A stretch of DNA of 64,000 nt from Bacillus sp. AFS088145. GTDB taxonomy: Bacteria; Bacillota; Bacilli; Bacillales; Bacillaceae_G. Below, one piece after another: positions 62,119 to 64,000 of the stretch (position 1 is its first letter; each line of letters opens with the position of its first letter). The stretch lies in contig NZ_NUUX01000027.1 in the NCBI RefSeq assembly GCF_002564465.1, positions 1-64,000 on the forward strand, in the 5' to 3' direction. Position numbers and translations under genes: made by a program. A model generated the notes under the pieces. That model was not told where the DNA came from, ran no database searches, and saw only the letters and a program-made list of their open reading frames with translations.

Positions 62119-63564
62119 ATGACTAAAAGAAGTTATGCGGACTATCATCTAAGTGATGAAATTAAGAGAGCACTTGCTGTATTAAAATACGAAACTCCAA
62201 CTGAAGTTCAAGGTGAAGTTATACCATTGGCAATGGAAAATCAAGATTTAGTCGTAAAATCTCAAACAGGTAGTGGCAAAACAGCCTCTTATAGTATTCC
62301 TGTTTGCGAAATGATCGAATGGGAGGAAAAAAAACCACAGGCTTTAATTCTAACTCCAACTAGAGAGCTTGCGGCTCAAGTTCGTGAAGATATTACGAAT
62401 ATTGGAAGATTTAAGCGCATAAAAGCGGTGGCCGTCTATGGAAAAGAACCATTTACTAAACAAAAGGTAGAATTGGAACAAAAAACACATGTAGTAGTTG
62501 GTACACCTGGAAGGGTTATTGACCATCTTGAACGAGGGACCCTCGATAGCGATCAAATAAAATATCTTATCATAGATGAAGCTGATGAGATGCTTAATAG
62601 AGGTTTTATCGATGAGGTAGAAGCGATTATCAACCAGCTGCCTCTAAACCGGGTAACGATGGTTTTTTCTGCAACCTTACCTAAAGATGTTGAAAATCTC
62701 TGCCATGAATATATGAAAGAACCGATTCATATTGAAATTGAATCAACCGGTATAACGGCCGATACAATTGAACATTTTTTAATAGAAGTGAAAGAGGAAG
62801 AAAAGATTTCACTCCTTAAGGACGTCACGGTTGTCGAAAACCCAGATAGCTGCCTAATTTTTTGCCGAACTAAAGAAAATGTTGATACTGTGTATAGTGA
62901 ATTGGAAAAAGCTAATTATTCATGTGAAAGACTCCATGGGGGACTGGAACAAGAAGACAGGTTTGCTGTAATGGAAGGATTTAAAATGGGGAACTTCCGC
63001 TATCTAGTAGCAACCGATGTAGCTGCCAGAGGTATTGATATTGATAATGTAACGTTAGTCATCAATTATGACGTTCCAATGGAAAAAGAGAGCTATGTGC
63101 ACCGTACTGGAAGAACTGGCCGTGCCGGAAATAAAGGAAAAGCGATTACGTTTTCGACACAGTTTGAAGGAAAATTCGTTAAAGCAATTGAAAATTACAT
63201 CGGCTTTGAAATACCTACAATAGAAGCTCCTAGTCATCAAGACGTGGTTAGTCGGAAAGTAATCTTCGAAGAAAAACTTAACAGCAGACGAGTAGTAAGA
63301 AATAATAAATCAGCCCGAATTAACCAAGGTATTATGAAACTCCATTTCAGCGGCGGAAAAAAGAAGAAAATCCGTGCTGTTGATTTTGTTGGAACAATCG
63401 CAAAAATTCCTGGAGTCACAGCAGATGATATCGGCATAATAACCATTCATGATCAGATGTCATACGTTGATATTCTGAATGGAAAAGGATCACTAGTTTT
63501 ACAAGCTATGGAGAATGCGACGGTCAAAGGCAAAAAGTTAAAAGTGAGTAAAGCAATTAAATAA
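62119..63564 (+). CDS. dbpA: DEAD-box RNA helicase DbpA-like
   Basis: A 481-residue helicase. It has a Q motif (YETPTEVQ), SQTGSGKTA (about 53-61), PTRELA, GTPGRV, DEADEML (about 154-160), SATLP, ARGID and [12 protein letters not shown]-terminal RNA-binding domain of about 75 residues ([20 protein letters not shown], then [17 protein letters not shown]) is that of DbpA/YxiN, which targets helix 92 of 23S rRNA during large-subunit assembly. Codon use looks somewhat richer in G and C than in neighbouring genes. AGGTT precedes the ATG. Single gene with a strong terminator. Confidence 0.93.
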   Translation: MTKRSYADYHLSDEIKRALAVLKYETPTEVQGEVIPLAMENQDLVVKSQTGSGKTASYSIPVCEMIEWEEKKPQALILTPTRELAAQVREDITNIGRFKRIKAVAVYGKEPFTKQKVELEQKTHVVVGTPGRVIDHLERGTLDSDQIKYLIIDEADEMLNRGFIDEVEAIINQLPLNRVTMVFSATLPKDVENLCHEYMKEPIHIEIESTGITADTIEHFLIEVKEEEKISLLKDVTVVENPDSCLIFCRTKENVDTVYSELEKANYSCERLHGGLEQEDRFAVMEGFKMGNFRYLVATDVAARGIDIDNVTLVINYDVPMEKESYVHRTGRTGRAGNKGKAITFSTQFEGKFVKAIENYIGFEIPTIEAPSHQDVVSRKVIFEEKLNSRRVVRNNKSARINQGIMKLHFSGGKKKKIRAVDFVGTIAKIPGVTADDIGIITIHDQMSYVDILNGKGSLVLQAMENATVKGKKLKVSKAIK

Positions 63565-63600
63565 GGTAGTATAAGTACTAGCTTAAGTTACAATAGAATA

Positions 63601-63640
63601 AAAAAGTCGATTTTCGTAAAAACGGAAATCGACTTTTTGT
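63601..63640 (+). terminator. intrinsic terminator
   Basis: A 17-bp stem with one G-T pair (63601-63617 with 63622-63638), loop AAAA, then T residues. Confidence 0.92.
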
Positions 63641-63718
63641 TCTACAATAATATTTAATAATAAGAGAGGCCCTATTTTAAAACTTACTTTTAGACTTTTA
63701 ATAAAATCTCTATTTATT

Positions 63719-64000
63719 TTACAAACAAGCTTCTAATGCAAGTTTCATCATTTTATCGAATGAAGTTTGTCTAGCTTCAGCACTAATCTCTTCATGAGTA
63801 ACTAAAGAATCTGAAATAGTAAGTAAACAAGCTGCTTTCTTTCCTAAGACTTTCGCATTATGGAAAAGTGCATAACTTTCCATTTCTGTACAAATACAAT
63901 TATGCTCTTTATAAAAATTAACAAAATTTGGAACTGAACTTTCATAATAAAAGACATCACTAGAATGTATTCTTCCTTTAACGATAGAAGTATTGATCTG
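63719..64000 (-). CDS. deoD: DeoD-type purine nucleoside phosphorylase (C-terminal part)
   Basis: Partial: the gene runs off the right edge; 93 C-terminal residues are seen. GRIHSSDVFYYES, CTEMESYALFHNAK (Met-Glu of the nucleoside site), TISDSLVTHEE (catalytic Asp) and ARQTSFDKMMKLALEA match DeoD. The enzyme cleaves purine (deoxy)nucleosides with phosphate for salvage. It is convergent with the helicase gene. Confidence 0.88.
   Translation of the reverse strand, partial: QINTSIVKGRIHSSDVFYYESSVPNFVNFYKEHNCICTEMESYALFHNAKVLGKKAACLLTISDSLVTHEEISAEARQTSFDKMMKLALEACL

Overview
This 64 kb stretch is AT-rich chromosomal DNA of a spore-forming Bacillaceae species. It looks like a Bacillus cereus-like or Gottfriedia-like relative; this is inferred from gene content, as no rRNA or marker phylogeny is available here. 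The spore-coat transglutaminase Tgl, a gamma-SASP-like peptide, a LysM-3D cell-wall protein preceded by a WalR-like box, a BsrG/TxpA-like type I toxin, Shine-Dalgarno sequences of the AGGAGG type and frequent TTG/GTG starts all fit. No rRNA, tRNA, CRISPR array, insertion sequence or prophage was seen.

Layout. 0-11.5 kb: SASP-like peptide, LysM-3D protein, two M3 oligoendopeptidases, a heterodimeric ABC exporter, a nitroreductase and an APC permease. 11.7-21.3 kb: an orphan OppB/OppC-like permease pair with a small lipoprotein, a broken alpha/beta hydrolase, two Nudix hydrolases, a CcdC-like protein, a HipA-like kinase, a GyrI-like protein, a free-standing 30-residue peptide gene and a tandem-duplicated unknown protein. 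21.4-27.0 kb: an AraC regulator followed by five sugar genes (two Gfo/Idh/MocA dehydrogenases, two TIM-barrel isomerase-like proteins and ThuA), probably an oxidative (3-keto) glycoside route. 27.0-31.0 kb: a decaying zone of gene remnants and frameshifted genes around an intact tgl. 31.1-36.0 kb: a LacI regulator, then pcp-pxpB-pxpA-pxpC-ankyrin, which together turn pyroglutamyl peptides into glutamate. 36.0-44.5 kb: pseudouridine synthase, YaiI/YqxD, RecQ, a frameshifted YngK-like glycosidase and a highly unusual UvrA-like ATPase.

44.5-49.5 kb: small-protein and repeat-rich DNA. It holds a 29-residue membrane peptide between twin terminators, a MerR/coiled-coil protein, a type I toxin-antitoxin locus with a convergent antisense promoter, an EamA transporter and an array of eleven to twelve 52-bp repeats, each with an internal 10-bp inverted repeat. 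49.7-57 kb: an envelope cluster. A BcrC-like phosphatase, a response regulator, a histidine kinase and a DedA protein form one unit. An 18-residue leader, a predicted bis-heme membrane cytochrome and an MGDG/UgtP-type glycosyltransferase form the next. Both units begin with the same 11-bp-spaced TTTTCA direct repeat at the same distance from the -10, which suggests control by the encoded two-component system. 57-64 kb: housekeeping and accessory genes including a pyruvate kinase without its C-terminal domain, a DbpA-type helicase and the end of deoD.

The most unusual items are the toxin-antitoxin locus, the 52-bp hairpin array, the envelope regulon with its shared operator and leader peptide, and the rearranged UvrA-like protein.
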